Positions 1 to 8,197 of a stretch of 64,000 nt of DNA are shown here, in pieces (within the stretch, counting starts at the first letter, position 1; each line of letters opens with the position of its first letter). Under the pieces are notes generated by a model. It was not told the origin of the DNA. It ran no database searches and worked only from the letters and a program-made list of their open reading frames with translations. Source of the DNA: Brachybacterium kimchii. Lineage in GTDB: Bacteria; Actinomycetota; Actinomycetes; Actinomycetales; Dermabacteraceae. The DNA lies in assembly GCF_023373525.1 (NCBI RefSeq), contig NZ_CP097218.1:1984001-2048000 (forward strand). The letters are read 5' to 3'. Made by a program: the position numbers and the translations under genes.

Positions 1-547
1 TGAAGGCCTGGCCAGGACTGAGCGCCAGGGTCATCAAGAGTCCCCTCTCGGTGGGGGTCAGCGGAAGTGGCCGGCTGGCGAGCCGCACCTCCTGGGCAGC
101 TGTGTCGATCTCGAGCTCTCCAAAAGTGCGCACTGTGTCCGAAGACGCCGTCCCGGAATCGGCGCGGGGCCTGCGCAATACGGCCTGGACCCGAGCGACG
201 AGCTCACGCACGCTGAACGGCTTGGTGAGGTAGTCATCCGCCCCCACCGACAGCCCCACCAGGCGGTCCACCTCCTCTGACCGTGCCGTCGTGATCAGCA
301 CGTAGCAGTCGGAGAAGGCGCGGATCCTGCGCATCACCTCCAGACCGTCGAGCCCGGGCAGGCCGAGATCGAGGACGATCACGTCCGGTGACAGAGTGCG
401 GGCTGCCTCCACCGCCTCCGGACCGCTCCGCGCGCTCGCAGTCGCGTAGCCGGCCTTCGCGAGATACGCCTGGACCACGTCCGACAGCGCGACCTCGTCC
501 TCGACGACGAGAACCATCGCCGCTGCTCGATCCGCTTCGCTCCTCAT
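1..547 (-). CDS. OmpR-family response regulator, 3' end cut by window edge
   Basis: DNA-binding response regulator of a two-component system. The reverse strand reads a receiver domain beginning MVLVVEDE with the acidic pair, the phospho-acceptor Asp in VIVLDLGLPGLDG, the Thr of ITTARS and the switch Lys in DDYLTKPFS. The winged-helix effector domain starts after it (FGELEIDTAAQEVRL, LTPTERGLL) and is cut at position 1. ATG at 547 gives a 10-residue extension before the ATG at 517, which begins exactly at the receiver fold, so 517 is an equally good start. It is divergent from the copper genes, and its sensor kinase should lie to the left. A CopR/CusR-like role is an inference from position only. 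Confidence 0.85.
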   Translation of the reverse strand, partial: MRSEADRAAAMVLVVEDEVALSDVVQAYLAKAGYATASARSGPEAVEAARTLSPDVIVLDLGLPGLDGLEVMRRIRAFSDCYVLITTARSEEVDRLVGLSVGADDYLTKPFSVRELVARVQAVLRRPRADSGTASSDTVRTFGELEIDTAAQEVRLASRPLPLTPTERGLLMTLALSPGQAF

Positions 548-708
548 GGCTCCAGTCTGGTCTCCGTTCCTGGACACCGCGCGTCTACGGAGGCGCAGAC
601 GGACTATCTGGACCAGATCTTGAGGAACTCTCGACGAGAACTTCGCCCGCCCCGGGGGAATCTGATGTGGACCGTGCCGCGTACGTACTCGACCAAGGGA
701 GACCCTCG

Positions 709-945
709 ATGATGCCGACCGATGCGATGTCGTGGCTGATGTGGGCGATGGTCGCCGGTCTCCTCGTTCTCCTCTGGGCCTCGGCACTGCTGCTGGCACG
801 CACCGTGCTGCCCGGGCGCCCCCGACGCGCTCGGGACGAGAACGAGGCGATCGGGGAACTCTCCCTGCGCCTGGCTCGAGGAGAGATCACGGCCGACGAG
901 TTCGAGCAACGGCAACGACTGGTCTTGAACGCATTTCGGCCATGA
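709..945 (+). CDS. Small membrane protein with C-terminal SHOCT domain
   Basis: A 78-residue protein with one transmembrane helix (about residues 9-31) followed by a basic stretch and a short C-terminal oligomerisation (SHOCT) motif, with EAIGELSLRLARGEITADEFEQ at about residues 46-67 as the core. The ATG at 709 is preceded by AAGGGAG at 695-701, and its stop overlaps an ATG of the multicopper oxidase frame, so the two genes are probably cotranscribed. SHOCT membrane proteins of this size often sit beside copper oxidases and copper ATPases in actinobacteria. No catalytic function can be assigned. Confidence 0.8.
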   Translation: MMPTDAMSWLMWAMVAGLLVLLWASALLLARTVLPGRPRRARDENEAIGELSLRLARGEITADEFEQRQRLVLNAFRP

Positions 946-977
946 CACCACCCCCTCACTCCAGAAGGACTACACCT

Positions 978-2480
978 GTGAAGACCTTTTCCCGCCGCAC
1001 CGTGTTCACCGGAGGCCTCGGCGCGGCAGCGCTGACACTCGCGGCATGCGGTAACCGCACCACCCCGACTGAGGCGGGGACCTTCGCACCGCCTCCTGCC
1101 CTTACGCCGAAAGCCGGTCAGAACGTCGTCACCCAGACCCTCACCGCGGCACCGACGACGGTGGACCTCGGAGGGAAAACGGTCTCGACCTGGGCATACG
1201 GCGAGAGCCTCCCCGGGCCGCTGATCCGCGCCACGGCCGGCGACCTGCTGCACATCACGCTCGAGAACCGCCTTCCCGAGACCTCCACGATCCACTGGCA
1301 CGGCATCCGACTGCACAACGCAGCCGACGGGGTGCCGGGGATGACGCAGGACGCCGTCGAGCCGGAAGCCTCTTTCACCTACGAGTTCGTCGCCCCCGAC
1401 CCCGGCACCTACTTCCTCCACTCCCATGTCGGCTTGCAGCTCGACCGCGGGCTCTACGCACCACTGATCATCGATGATCCCGACGAAAACGGTGACTACG
1501 ACGCGGAATGGATCGTGACCCTCGATGACTGGATCGATGGCACCGGGCAGACCCCAGACGAGGTCCTGGCCGCGCTCACCGGCGCCGGGCCCTCAGATGC
1601 CGGCGGCATGGACCACGGCGACATGCCCATGGGCGACGACGGACCCGGCAGCATGGACCACGGCGGCATGCCGATGGGGGGCGAGCCCTGGGGCGACGCG
1701 GGTGACGTGGCCTACCCCCACTTCCTCGTCAACGGCCAGGTTCCCGAAGCGCCGGAGATCTTCGAGGCGAAGCCTGGCCAGCGCCTGCGCGTCCGCCTGA
1801 TCAACGCCTCCGCCGACACCATCTTCGCCCTCGCGCTCGGCGACCACGACCTCTCCGTCACCCACTCGGACGGATTCGCCGTCGAACCCGTCACCGCCAA
1901 GGCGCTCTATCTCGGCATGGGTGAACGGTACGACGTGGTGGTCACCGTGAAGGACGGCATGTTCCCTCTGGTGGCCCGTCCTGTCGGGAAGACCAGCGGC
2001 GGCCAGGGGCTCGCGGTGCTGAGGACCGGCTCCGGTTCCGTTCCCGCTCCGAACGTCCAGGTCAGAGAGCTCGACGGGGAGGTTCTCATCGGGTCCACCC
2101 TGGAACCGGCCGAGACCGCGCGGCTCGAGGACCGCGCCGTCGACACCGAACTGGAGCTTGCGTTCCAAGGCTCGATGCAGCCCTACCGCTGGGCAATCAA
2201 CGGAAGACCCTACGGGCAGAACACTCCGCTCGGCATCCGCGAAGGACAGCGGGTGCGGATCATCGCGTCCAACCAGACGATGATGACCCATCCCCTGCAC
2301 ATCCACGGCCACACCTTCGCCCTGCCCTCCGGTCTCCGCAAGGACACCGTGCTGCTGGCACCCATGGAATCGGTCGCCCTCGACTTCGATGCGGACAATC
2401 CGGGTCGATGGGCGGCACACTGCCACAACGCTTACCACCAGGAAGCCGGCATGATGACAGGGATCGATTACGCATCCTGA
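978..2480 (+). CDS. Multicopper oxidase, Tat-exported, probable lipoprotein
   Basis: Cu(I)-oxidising laccase-like enzyme of the CopA/CueO type acting outside the membrane. The N-terminus has a twin-arginine signal (SRRTVFTGG) ending in a lipobox-like LAACG. Copper ligand motifs are all present: TIHWHG (about residue 104), YFLHSHVG (about 145), HPLHIHGH (about 437) and the type-1 site HCHNAYHQEAGMM near the end. A Met/His/Asp-rich loop (about residues 210-236, repeats of MDHG and MPMG) is the kind that binds Cu(I). I chose GTG 978 because AGAAGGA lies 10 bases upstream. The alternative ATG 942 overlaps the preceding stop but would put 12 residues before the Tat motif. About 500 residues, normal for the family. 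Confidence 0.93.
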   Translation: MKTFSRRTVFTGGLGAAALTLAACGNRTTPTEAGTFAPPPALTPKAGQNVVTQTLTAAPTTVDLGGKTVSTWAYGESLPGPLIRATAGDLLHITLENRLPETSTIHWHGIRLHNAADGVPGMTQDAVEPEASFTYEFVAPDPGTYFLHSHVGLQLDRGLYAPLIIDDPDENGDYDAEWIVTLDDWIDGTGQTPDEVLAALTGAGPSDAGGMDHGDMPMGDDGPGSMDHGGMPMGGEPWGDAGDVAYPHFLVNGQVPEAPEIFEAKPGQRLRVRLINASADTIFALALGDHDLSVTHSDGFAVEPVTAKALYLGMGERYDVVVTVKDGMFPLVARPVGKTSGGQGLAVLRTGSGSVPAPNVQVRELDGEVLIGSTLEPAETARLEDRAVDTELELAFQGSMQPYRWAINGRPYGQNTPLGIREGQRVRIIASNQTMMTHPLHIHGHTFALPSGLRKDTVLLAPMESVALDFDADNPGRWAAHCHNAYHQEAGMMTGIDYAS

Positions 2481-2673
2481 CGCCGTGCGTTCCGGCCCCC
2501 GGCGCCGAAGAAGGCTGACATTGGTGTCGCTCTCCTGGGCCTCGCTCAAGGGTGAGCGGGCCAGCAGGTCGGAGTCAGCGGCTTGGACTCTGGCGCCGAC
2601 GTGATATCTCGAGTGCCACACCTCCGCACCTGGATCACGCCGATGCTCACAGCGGACTCCAACCCGTCGACAC

Positions 2674-2690
2674 ATACCCCCCAGGGGTAT
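2674..2690. promoter_or_regulatory. CsoR/RicR-like copper operator
   Basis: A perfect inverted repeat ATACCCC-CCA-GGGGTAT sits immediately upstream of the copper ATPase start codons. It matches the known actinobacterial CsoR/RicR operator pattern (TACCC, short spacer, GGGTA). No csoR gene is in the window, so the repressor would act in trans. Repression relieved by Cu(I) is inferred. Confidence 0.75.
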
Positions 2691-2750
2691 ATGGTCAGGC
2701 GTATGAACGCTGGCAACCCCACACACCGTCACGCCCACGGAGAACCCGAC

Positions 2751-4883
2751 ATGCAGCACCCTCATCCCTCCCACACATCTCCCGGCACCGGCATTGCTGA
2801 GCGCGACGCATCCGACGCGAATAGCGACGATGGATCTCACGGCGACCATGAGGACCACTCAGGCCACGAGGGTCACTCAGGACATGGTGGCCATTCCGGT
2901 CATGGAGACCACGTCGGGCAGTTCCGGCGGTTGTTCTGGATCAACCTGATCATCGCGGTCCCAGTTGTCGCATTCTCGCCGATGTTCGCGATGCTGCTCG
3001 GCTACAGCGTTCCCGATCTTCCCGGCGCGATGTGGATCGCCCCGCTCCTCGGCACCGTCATGTACATCTGGGGCGGCCGCCCGTTCCTCACCGGCGCAGT
3101 CTCCGAGATCCGCTCCCGTCAACCCGGAATGATGCTCCTGATCGGGCTCGCGATCACGGTTGCGTTCATCGCCTCCTGGGGAGCCACCCTTGGCCTCCTC
3201 GACCACCAGCTGGAATTCTGGTGGGAGCTCGCCCTGCTGATCGTCATCATGCTGCTGGGGCACTGGGTCGAGATGCGATCCCTCGCCCAGACGACCTCCG
3301 CGCTCGACTCCCTGGCCGCACTGCTTCCCGACATGGCAGAACGCATCGACGGTGACGAGATCGTGAATGTCTCACCGACTGAGCTGCAACACGGGGATCT
3401 GGTCCTGGTGCGCCCGGGGGCGAGCGTCCCGGCCGACGGCACGATCCGCGAAGGCCGCGCCGACGTGGACGAGTCCATGGTCACCGGCGAGTCCCGTCCC
3501 GTGACGCGCTCCACCGGAGACTCCGTCGTGGCGGGGACCGTCGCCACGGATTCCAGCCTGCGCATTGAGGTCACCGCCACCGGTGACGACACCGCCCTCG
3601 CCGGCATCCAGCGCCTGGTGACCGAGGCGCAGAACTCCACCTCCCGGGCACAGCGCATCGCAGACAAGGCATCGGCCTGGCTGTTCTGGTTCGCTCTCGG
3701 CGCTGCCGTGATCACGGCAATCGCCTGGTCACTGCTCGGAATGCCCGATGAGGCAGTGGTCCGCACGGTGACCGTCCTGGTCATCGCCTGCCCCCACGCC
3801 CTGGGGCTCGCGATCCCGCTGGTGGTCTCGATCGCGACAGAGCGGGCTGCCCGCGGCGGCGTCCTGGTGAAGGACCGCCTGGCGCTGGAGGCGATGCGCA
3901 CCGTCGACGCCGTCCTGTTCGACAAGACCGGCACTCTCACCAAGGGCGAGCCCGTCCTCGCTGAGATCATCACCCGCGGCGCGGAGGAGACCGACGTGCT
4001 GGCCCTGGCAGCTGCCGCCGAAGCCGAGAGCGAGCATCCGCTCGCCCGCGCCATCATCGCCAAGGCGCAGGCCGAGGGAGTCCGGATCCCGACGGGCTCC
4101 GACATCAGCTCTACCCCTGCCTTGGGAGTGAGCGCCCAAGTAGATGGAGACGAGATCCGCGTAGGCAGCCCCCGCCTGCTCGAGGAAACCGGAGCACGCG
4201 AGATCGAAGACGCTGAGGCCTGGCGCCAGGAGGGCGCGATCATCCTCCACGTCCTCCGGGACGGCGAGGTGATCGGCGGTCTCAAGCTCCACGACGAAGT
4301 GCGCCCCGAATCTCGCGAAGCCATCGATGCCCTGCACAGCCTGGGGGTCGAGGTCGTCATGATCACCGGCGACGCCGAGGCGGTCGCGAACAGCGTCGGC
4401 CGTGAGCTCGGCATCGACCGTATCTTCGCCGGGGTACGTCCCGAGGACAAGTCCTCGAAGGTCGCCCAGCTCCAGAAGGAGGGCAAGAAGGTCGCGATGA
4501 TCGGCGACGGCGTCAACGACGCCCCCGCCCTCGCCCAGGCCGATGTCGGCATCGCCATCGGGGCCGGCACCGACGTCGCGATCGCCTCGGCCGGTGTGGT
4601 GCTTGCCAGCTCCGATCCTCGCTCGGTGCTCTCAGTGATCGAGCTCTCCCGCGCCGCCTACCGGAAGATGAAGCAGAACCTCTGGTGGGCAGCCGGCTAC
4701 AACCTTATCTCCGTGCCGCTCGCCGCCGGAATCCTCGCCCCTATCGGATTCGTGCTGCCCATGTCCGTCGGCGCGATCCTCATGTCCCTGTCCACCGTCG
4801 TCGTCGCGATGAACGCCCAGCTCCTGCGACGCCTCGACCTGCACCCGGAAGCAACTGTCGCGGCCCTGCGCGACCGACGCTGA
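2751..4883 (+). CDS. copB: Copper-translocating P-type ATPase, CopB-type (CPH motif)
   Basis: Inner-membrane P1B-type ATPase exporting copper. About 710 residues: a His/Gly/Asp-rich N-terminal metal-binding tail (residues 1-57) instead of CxxC heavy-metal domains, then the transmembrane core. Motifs: actuator VTGES (about 243), membrane CPH in IACPHALG (about 346), phosphorylation site DKTGT (about 390), HP in SEHPLARA (about 426) and hinge GDGVNDAP (about 584). CPH rather than CPC is the hallmark of the CopB (P1B-3) subgroup. I chose ATG 2751 because GGAGA lies 8 bases upstream. ATG 2703 would add 16 more His-rich residues and could be read from a near-leaderless transcript, since it lies 13 bases after the operator. 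Confidence 0.93.
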   Translation: MQHPHPSHTSPGTGIAERDASDANSDDGSHGDHEDHSGHEGHSGHGGHSGHGDHVGQFRRLFWINLIIAVPVVAFSPMFAMLLGYSVPDLPGAMWIAPLLGTVMYIWGGRPFLTGAVSEIRSRQPGMMLLIGLAITVAFIASWGATLGLLDHQLEFWWELALLIVIMLLGHWVEMRSLAQTTSALDSLAALLPDMAERIDGDEIVNVSPTELQHGDLVLVRPGASVPADGTIREGRADVDESMVTGESRPVTRSTGDSVVAGTVATDSSLRIEVTATGDDTALAGIQRLVTEAQNSTSRAQRIADKASAWLFWFALGAAVITAIAWSLLGMPDEAVVRTVTVLVIACPHALGLAIPLVVSIATERAARGGVLVKDRLALEAMRTVDAVLFDKTGTLTKGEPVLAEIITRGAEETDVLALAAAAEAESEHPLARAIIAKAQAEGVRIPTGSDISSTPALGVSAQVDGDEIRVGSPRLLEETGAREIEDAEAWRQEGAIILHVLRDGEVIGGLKLHDEVRPESREAIDALHSLGVEVVMITGDAEAVANSVGRELGIDRIFAGVRPEDKSSKVAQLQKEGKKVAMIGDGVNDAPALAQADVGIAIGAGTDVAIASAGVVLASSDPRSVLSVIELSRAAYRKMKQNLWWAAGYNLISVPLAAGILAPIGFVLPMSVGAILMSLSTVVVAMNAQLLRRLDLHPEATVAALRDRR

Positions 4884-5035
4884 TCCCGCTCACAGAACGG
4901 AACCTCTCATGATCGTCGTCAACGCAGTACTCCACGATCAAGGCCCACCATGAGCGTCGAGACGACACCGAGAATCGGAACCGGCCATTAATCCCGCAAC
5001 TCGCGCGATGACGAAAGGGGGATGCCCCGATGGCT

Positions 5036-5350
5036 TTAGAGGTCGAGGATCGGATCCATTGAGCTGATGCTCTTGCACCTCTTTCTCGCGTACGCAATTT
5101 CACGCCGCGTTGCCGATCCGAGGTATCCGCTTTCGCTCACCACTCGCACCTCGTCCGACACGTCGATACGGCGTAGATGCAGCTCCCCCAGAGCCTCACG
5201 TCGGGCTGGTGTCAGGTCTTCATCGATCGCCTCGGGGGCGAGCACGATCATCCCGAGCGCAGTAAGACGACGCCGCTCCGACTCGAACAGGCTCTGGAAG
5301 CGCAGCGAACCGCAGAGGCAGGCAACTCTGGGCCGTTCGGCGGCACTCAT
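5036..5350 (-). CDS. Small nucleoside 2-deoxyribosyltransferase-like protein
   Basis: A 104-residue protein starting at ATG 5350 with GGAGG 7 bases upstream. The N-terminal strand-loop VACLCGSLRF and the later segment SGYLGSATRREIAYARK resemble the small Rossmann-like proteins of the nucleoside 2-deoxyribosyltransferase / DUF4406 type, where G-S-x-R-F and the (Y)xGxSTRREIxYA segment form the ligand pocket. The exact substrate is unknown. It lies between the copper genes and tRNA-Lys, so it is probably cargo of the same island. The C-terminus is short relative to full-length enzymes. Confidence 0.6.
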   Translation of the reverse strand: MSAAERPRVACLCGSLRFQSLFESERRRLTALGMIVLAPEAIDEDLTPARREALGELHLRRIDVSDEVRVVSESGYLGSATRREIAYARKRCKSISSMDPILDL

Positions 5351-5477
5351 GCACATACCTCCGTGACTGAGGAGCTGATGTTCGGAATGCTCGCCCGCCC
5401 TCCACCAGGACGTGGAGCACTGTGGCCGAGGCATTCTGAATCTGTCCCGACGGCGCTCGCGGAGTGGCGAAGGATCG

Positions 5478-5539
5478 GTTGCTGTCACCCCTCGTCCCGC
5501 ACAGCACACACAGCCGCGTTGCTGTCAGCGTTGCTGTCA
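5478..5539. repeat. Three copies of GTTGCTGTCA next to tRNA-Lys 3' end
   Basis: The 10-mer GTTGCTGTCA occurs at 5478-5487, 5518-5527 and 5530-5539, all in the same orientation and 52-113 bases from the 3' end of tRNA-Lys. Short spaced direct repeats beside an attachment site are the usual form of arm-type integrase or excisionase sites. This is inferred; no integrase gene remains here. Confidence 0.5.
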
Positions 5540-5590
5540 TTGCCCATTTTGGGGCGAGGCCCGCAACCACGAGCATAGTCCTGACCAGGG

Positions 5591-5663
5591 TGGGCCCGGA
5601 GGGGATCGAACCCTCGACCCGCGGATTAAAAGTCCGATGCTCTGCCAACTGAGCTACAGGCCC
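5591..5663 (-). tRNA. tRNA-Lys (anticodon TTT)
   Basis: On the reverse strand the sequence folds as a complete tRNA: acceptor GGGCCTG pairing with CGGGCCC (one T-G), D-arm AGCTCAGTTGGCAGAGC, anticodon loop CTTTTAA with TTT, and T-arm GGTTCGATCCC. The discriminator base is A at 5591 and CCA is not encoded. Its 3' end faces the copper block. Confidence 0.95.
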
Positions 5664-5715
5664 GTGCCCGCCTGGCGGGCCCGTCCATCCTATCCGCGCA
5701 CGCCCGCGGGACGCA

Positions 5716-5766
5716 CGTCGGCCCTCCGTCCCACCTGGTCGAACGGGCGGGGTCGGAGGGCCGACG
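5716..5766 (-). terminator. Hairpin terminator of the 5787-6422 gene
   Basis: CGTCGGCCCTCCG (5716-5728) pairs with CGGAGGGCCGACG (5754-5766), a 13-bp stem with a 25-base loop just downstream of the membrane protein gene. There is no U-tract, as is common in high-GC actinobacteria. Confidence 0.55.
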
Positions 5767-5786
5767 GGCGGACTCGTGCAGACGGG

Positions 5787-6422
5787 TCAGAACGCTGGGT
5801 TCTGCGCCTTATTGGCCTTGCTGCGGCCGACGAAGAACAGGATCACGCCGACCACGAGCAGGAGGAAGCCGAGCCCGGCGACGAAGATGCCGCCGACGAT
5901 GCCGCCCACCCCTCCGAGGATTCCTCCGACGGACACGGGCGGAGCCACCATCACCTCGGTCGGGGAATCACAGGTGATGGTGTACTTCTGCGTGGACTTC
6001 GCCGTGAAGGAGCCGAAGGACTCCCAGTCGGCGCCGGCGGCGGTCACCTTGCTCTTCTGATCGGTGGTGTCGGTGGCGGGCGCGGTGCCGTCGGCCCCGA
6101 TGATGGTGCAGCTCGGAGCGGTCTCGCCCTCGTGGGCGTACGCCTGCATGTCCTTGCCGGCTTCGAGCTGCACGGTGGCCTCGCCGTTGAAGACCGTGCT
6201 GTTGTCCGAGACGTCGCTCGCGACGCCGACGACCTTGACGATCGCGACGACGAACACGACGATCCCCACGAGGCACAGCACCAGACCGACGATCAGCATG
6301 ATCAGTCCTGCCCGCTTCATCCCCTTGCCGGGGACCTTGCCGTTCGGGGCGGGGTAGGAAGCGGGAGCCCCGGGAGCGCCCTGCGGGCTGCCGGGGTACT
6401 GGGGCTGGGCGGGCATGCTCAC
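5787..6422 (-). CDS. Membrane protein of unknown function, two TM segments
   Basis: A 211-residue protein with a Pro/Gly/Ala-rich cytoplasmic N-terminus, a Lys/Arg stop and a first transmembrane helix (about residues 37-65), an extracytoplasmic domain of about 90 residues containing two Cys (SCTII and ITCDS), and a second long Gly-rich hydrophobic helix near the C-terminus ending in RSKANKAQ. I chose GTG 6422 because AAGGAG lies 6-7 bases upstream. ATG codons at 6416, 6434, 6440 and 6455 are also in frame. I do not recognise the family. The topology suggests an envelope protein with a disulfide-bonded external loop. Confidence 0.7.
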   Translation of the reverse strand: MSMPAQPQYPGSPQGAPGAPASYPAPNGKVPGKGMKRAGLIMLIVGLVLCLVGIVVFVVAIVKVVGVASDVSDNSTVFNGEATVQLEAGKDMQAYAHEGETAPSCTIIGADGTAPATDTTDQKSKVTAAGADWESFGSFTAKSTQKYTITCDSPTEVMVAPPVSVGGILGGVGGIVGGIFVAGLGFLLLVVGVILFFVGRSKANKAQNPAF

Positions 6423-6504
6423 GGGAGTCTCCTTCATCGACATGGTGCGATTCACACGATATCGGAAAGGACCAGCTCAAACCCCGTGCTGGACCAGGTT
6501 CTGG

Positions 6505-7047
6505 TCAGGACTGCCCGTCGCCCATCCACGGCAGGTCGTCGTCGTGCCCGACCACGCACAGCGGGACCACTACGATGGGCCGCACCTGCTTGTGGGAGAG
6601 CTGGGTGGCGACGGAGCCGTTGATGAACTCGCGCATGGAGTCTCGCAGGCCCGGCTTGCGGGTGCCCAGGACGAACATGAGGGCGTCGACGTCCTCGGCG
6701 ACCTCGTGCAGCTCGACCGTCGGGGTGCCGCGGCGCGGCACGGCCTTCCAGGTCACGCCGGTCGTGCCCACGCCCTCCTCGATGACCTTCGTGAGGTCGT
6801 CGGGGAAGAAGGGCTCGTCGATCTCCGCGGCGAGACCCGCCGCGTACAGGGAGCCCTGCGGGGTCTCGCCGAGCGCGAGCATCGTCGATTCGACGTACAC
6901 GCAGGTGAGGGTCGCATGGAAGGCTTTCGCATACTGCGCGGCGGTCTGGATCACCGTCCGCGATCTCTCGTCGACCACCCCGACGACGATCTGTCGGGCT
7001 TCGCCGCTGCGGGGCGCGTCTCCGGACTGCTCGGGGGCTGCGTTCAC
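6505..7047 (-). CDS. Universal stress protein family
   Basis: A 180-residue cytoplasmic protein with a single UspA-type alpha/beta fold. The first strand is QIVVGVVDERS, followed by SRTVIQTAAQYAKAFHATL, and the C-terminal nucleotide-binding-like segment reads LMFVLGTRKPGLRDSMREFINGSVATQLSHK, a variant of G-x2-G-x9-G(S/T). The final strand is RPIVVVPL. GTG 7047 was chosen because GGAAGG lies just upstream and the conserved fold begins about 20 residues in. Divergently transcribed from the YigZ gene. Any stress role is known only at family level. Confidence 0.85.
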   Translation of the reverse strand: MNAAPEQSGDAPRSGEARQIVVGVVDERSRTVIQTAAQYAKAFHATLTCVYVESTMLALGETPQGSLYAAGLAAEIDEPFFPDDLTKVIEEGVGTTGVTWKAVPRRGTPTVELHEVAEDVDALMFVLGTRKPGLRDSMREFINGSVATQLSHKQVRPIVVVPLCVVGHDDDLPWMGDGQS

Positions 7048-7262
7048 GACGGACCACTTCCTTCCGGCGCCTGCGGGGCGACCCCGCAGGATCTGACGGT
7101 CGACACCGGCATCCTCGCCGGTGACCCCATTGTGCCCCTCACCGGGCACGGATGGGGGAGGTCGAAGGTCCCGACCTGCAGGAGGAACCGCGATTCGCCC
7201 CGGAAAGTCCGGCACATCCGCCGCCCGCGAGACCGGATCGGCGGGATCCGTAGACTGCCGGG

Positions 7263-8015
7263 ATGGAACGCGAGGAGACGCCGACGGAGGGCACTCCCCC
7301 GCCCACCGGGCCGACGCCCCCCGGTGCTGCGCCGACCGCGGTCCGCACCCTCGCGGAGGCGGTCGAGGGCGAGCTGATCGAGAAGAAGTCCCGCTTCCTC
7401 GCCCAGCTGCACCCGGTCTCCTCGATCGAGGAGGCCGACGCGCTGCTGCGCGCGACCCGCGCCGCACACCCCGGCGCCCGCCACCACTGCTCTGCACTCG
7501 TGCTGTCCGACCAGACCACGGGCACCGGTCCCGTGCAGCGTTCGAACGACGACGGCGAGCCCGCGGGCACGGCCGGGATGCCGATCCTGCAGGCGCTCCT
7601 GCACGCGGACCTCACCGACACCCTCGCGATCGTGGTGCGCTGGTTCGGCGGCGTGAAGCTCGGGGCGGGCGGCCTGGTCCGCGCCTACACCGCGGCGGTC
7701 GAGCAGGCCCTCGCCGACGCCCCGCTCCTCCAGCGCGTCCCGCGCAGCGAGGTCGCACTCGAGGTGCCCTTCACCGACGTCGGCCTCGCGGAGAACGCCG
7801 TGCGCCACTGGGCCGACGTCCACGGCGAGGGCGCCGCCGGCGTGCACGGGACCGAGTACGGCGAGGACGGCGCCCGCCTGCGCCTGCTCATCGACCCCGC
7901 GCTCGCGGGCGATCTCGCCCAGGACGTCGCCTCGTGGTCGCAGGGCCGCTTCACCCCGCACGAGACCGGTCGCCGCACCGTCGACGTCCCCCTCCCTCCG
8001 TCGACACCCGCGTGA
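7263..8015 (+). CDS. yigZ: YigZ/IMPACT family protein
   Basis: A 250-residue protein of the UPF0029/YigZ family. After a Pro/Thr-rich N-terminus (about residues 1-30) come the hallmark segments: EKKSRFLAQL (about 41), AHPGARHHCSAL (about 71), SNDDGEPAGTAGMPIL (about 94) and VVRWFGGVKLGAGGLVRAY (about 123), then the smaller C-terminal ferredoxin-like domain. Family members are implicated in translation or stress responses, but the biochemical activity in bacteria is not settled. It is an isolated gene between a stress protein and the phosphate transporter. The conserved motifs are complete. Confidence 0.92.
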   Translation: MEREETPTEGTPPPTGPTPPGAAPTAVRTLAEAVEGELIEKKSRFLAQLHPVSSIEEADALLRATRAAHPGARHHCSALVLSDQTTGTGPVQRSNDDGEPAGTAGMPILQALLHADLTDTLAIVVRWFGGVKLGAGGLVRAYTAAVEQALADAPLLQRVPRSEVALEVPFTDVGLAENAVRHWADVHGEGAAGVHGTEYGEDGARLRLLIDPALAGDLAQDVASWSQGRFTPHETGRRTVDVPLPPSTPA

Positions 8016-8128
8016 ACTCGGTGAACGGGAGGCGACGGCGAACCGGACATTCCGCGCGGTCCGCCGCCCCAGGTCACCCTCGCTTTCTGTGACTTCAGGC
8101 ACCGGCACGCACGAACGCCCAGGAACCG

Positions 8129-8146
8129 GGTGAACGGCAGGTGAAC
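8129..8146 (-). promoter_or_regulatory. PHO box (PhoP direct repeats) upstream of pit
   Basis: Two GGTGAAC units start at 8129 and 8140, an 11-base period. On the other strand this reads GTTCACC-N4-GTTCACC, the form of the actinobacterial PhoP direct-repeat box. It lies 52 bases upstream of the phosphate transporter start. A further GGTGAAC is at 8020. PhoP control of this operon is inferred. Confidence 0.6.
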
Positions 8147-8197
8147 GGGGCCGAGGAGAACTGGCACCCCTCTCTGCCCCGGGCGCACACTGGCCGC

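Noticed and set aside
1606..1685. Repeated MDHG/MPMG segment considered as a DNA repeat
   Set aside because: It is an in-frame Met/His-rich copper-binding loop of the oxidase, not a separate element.
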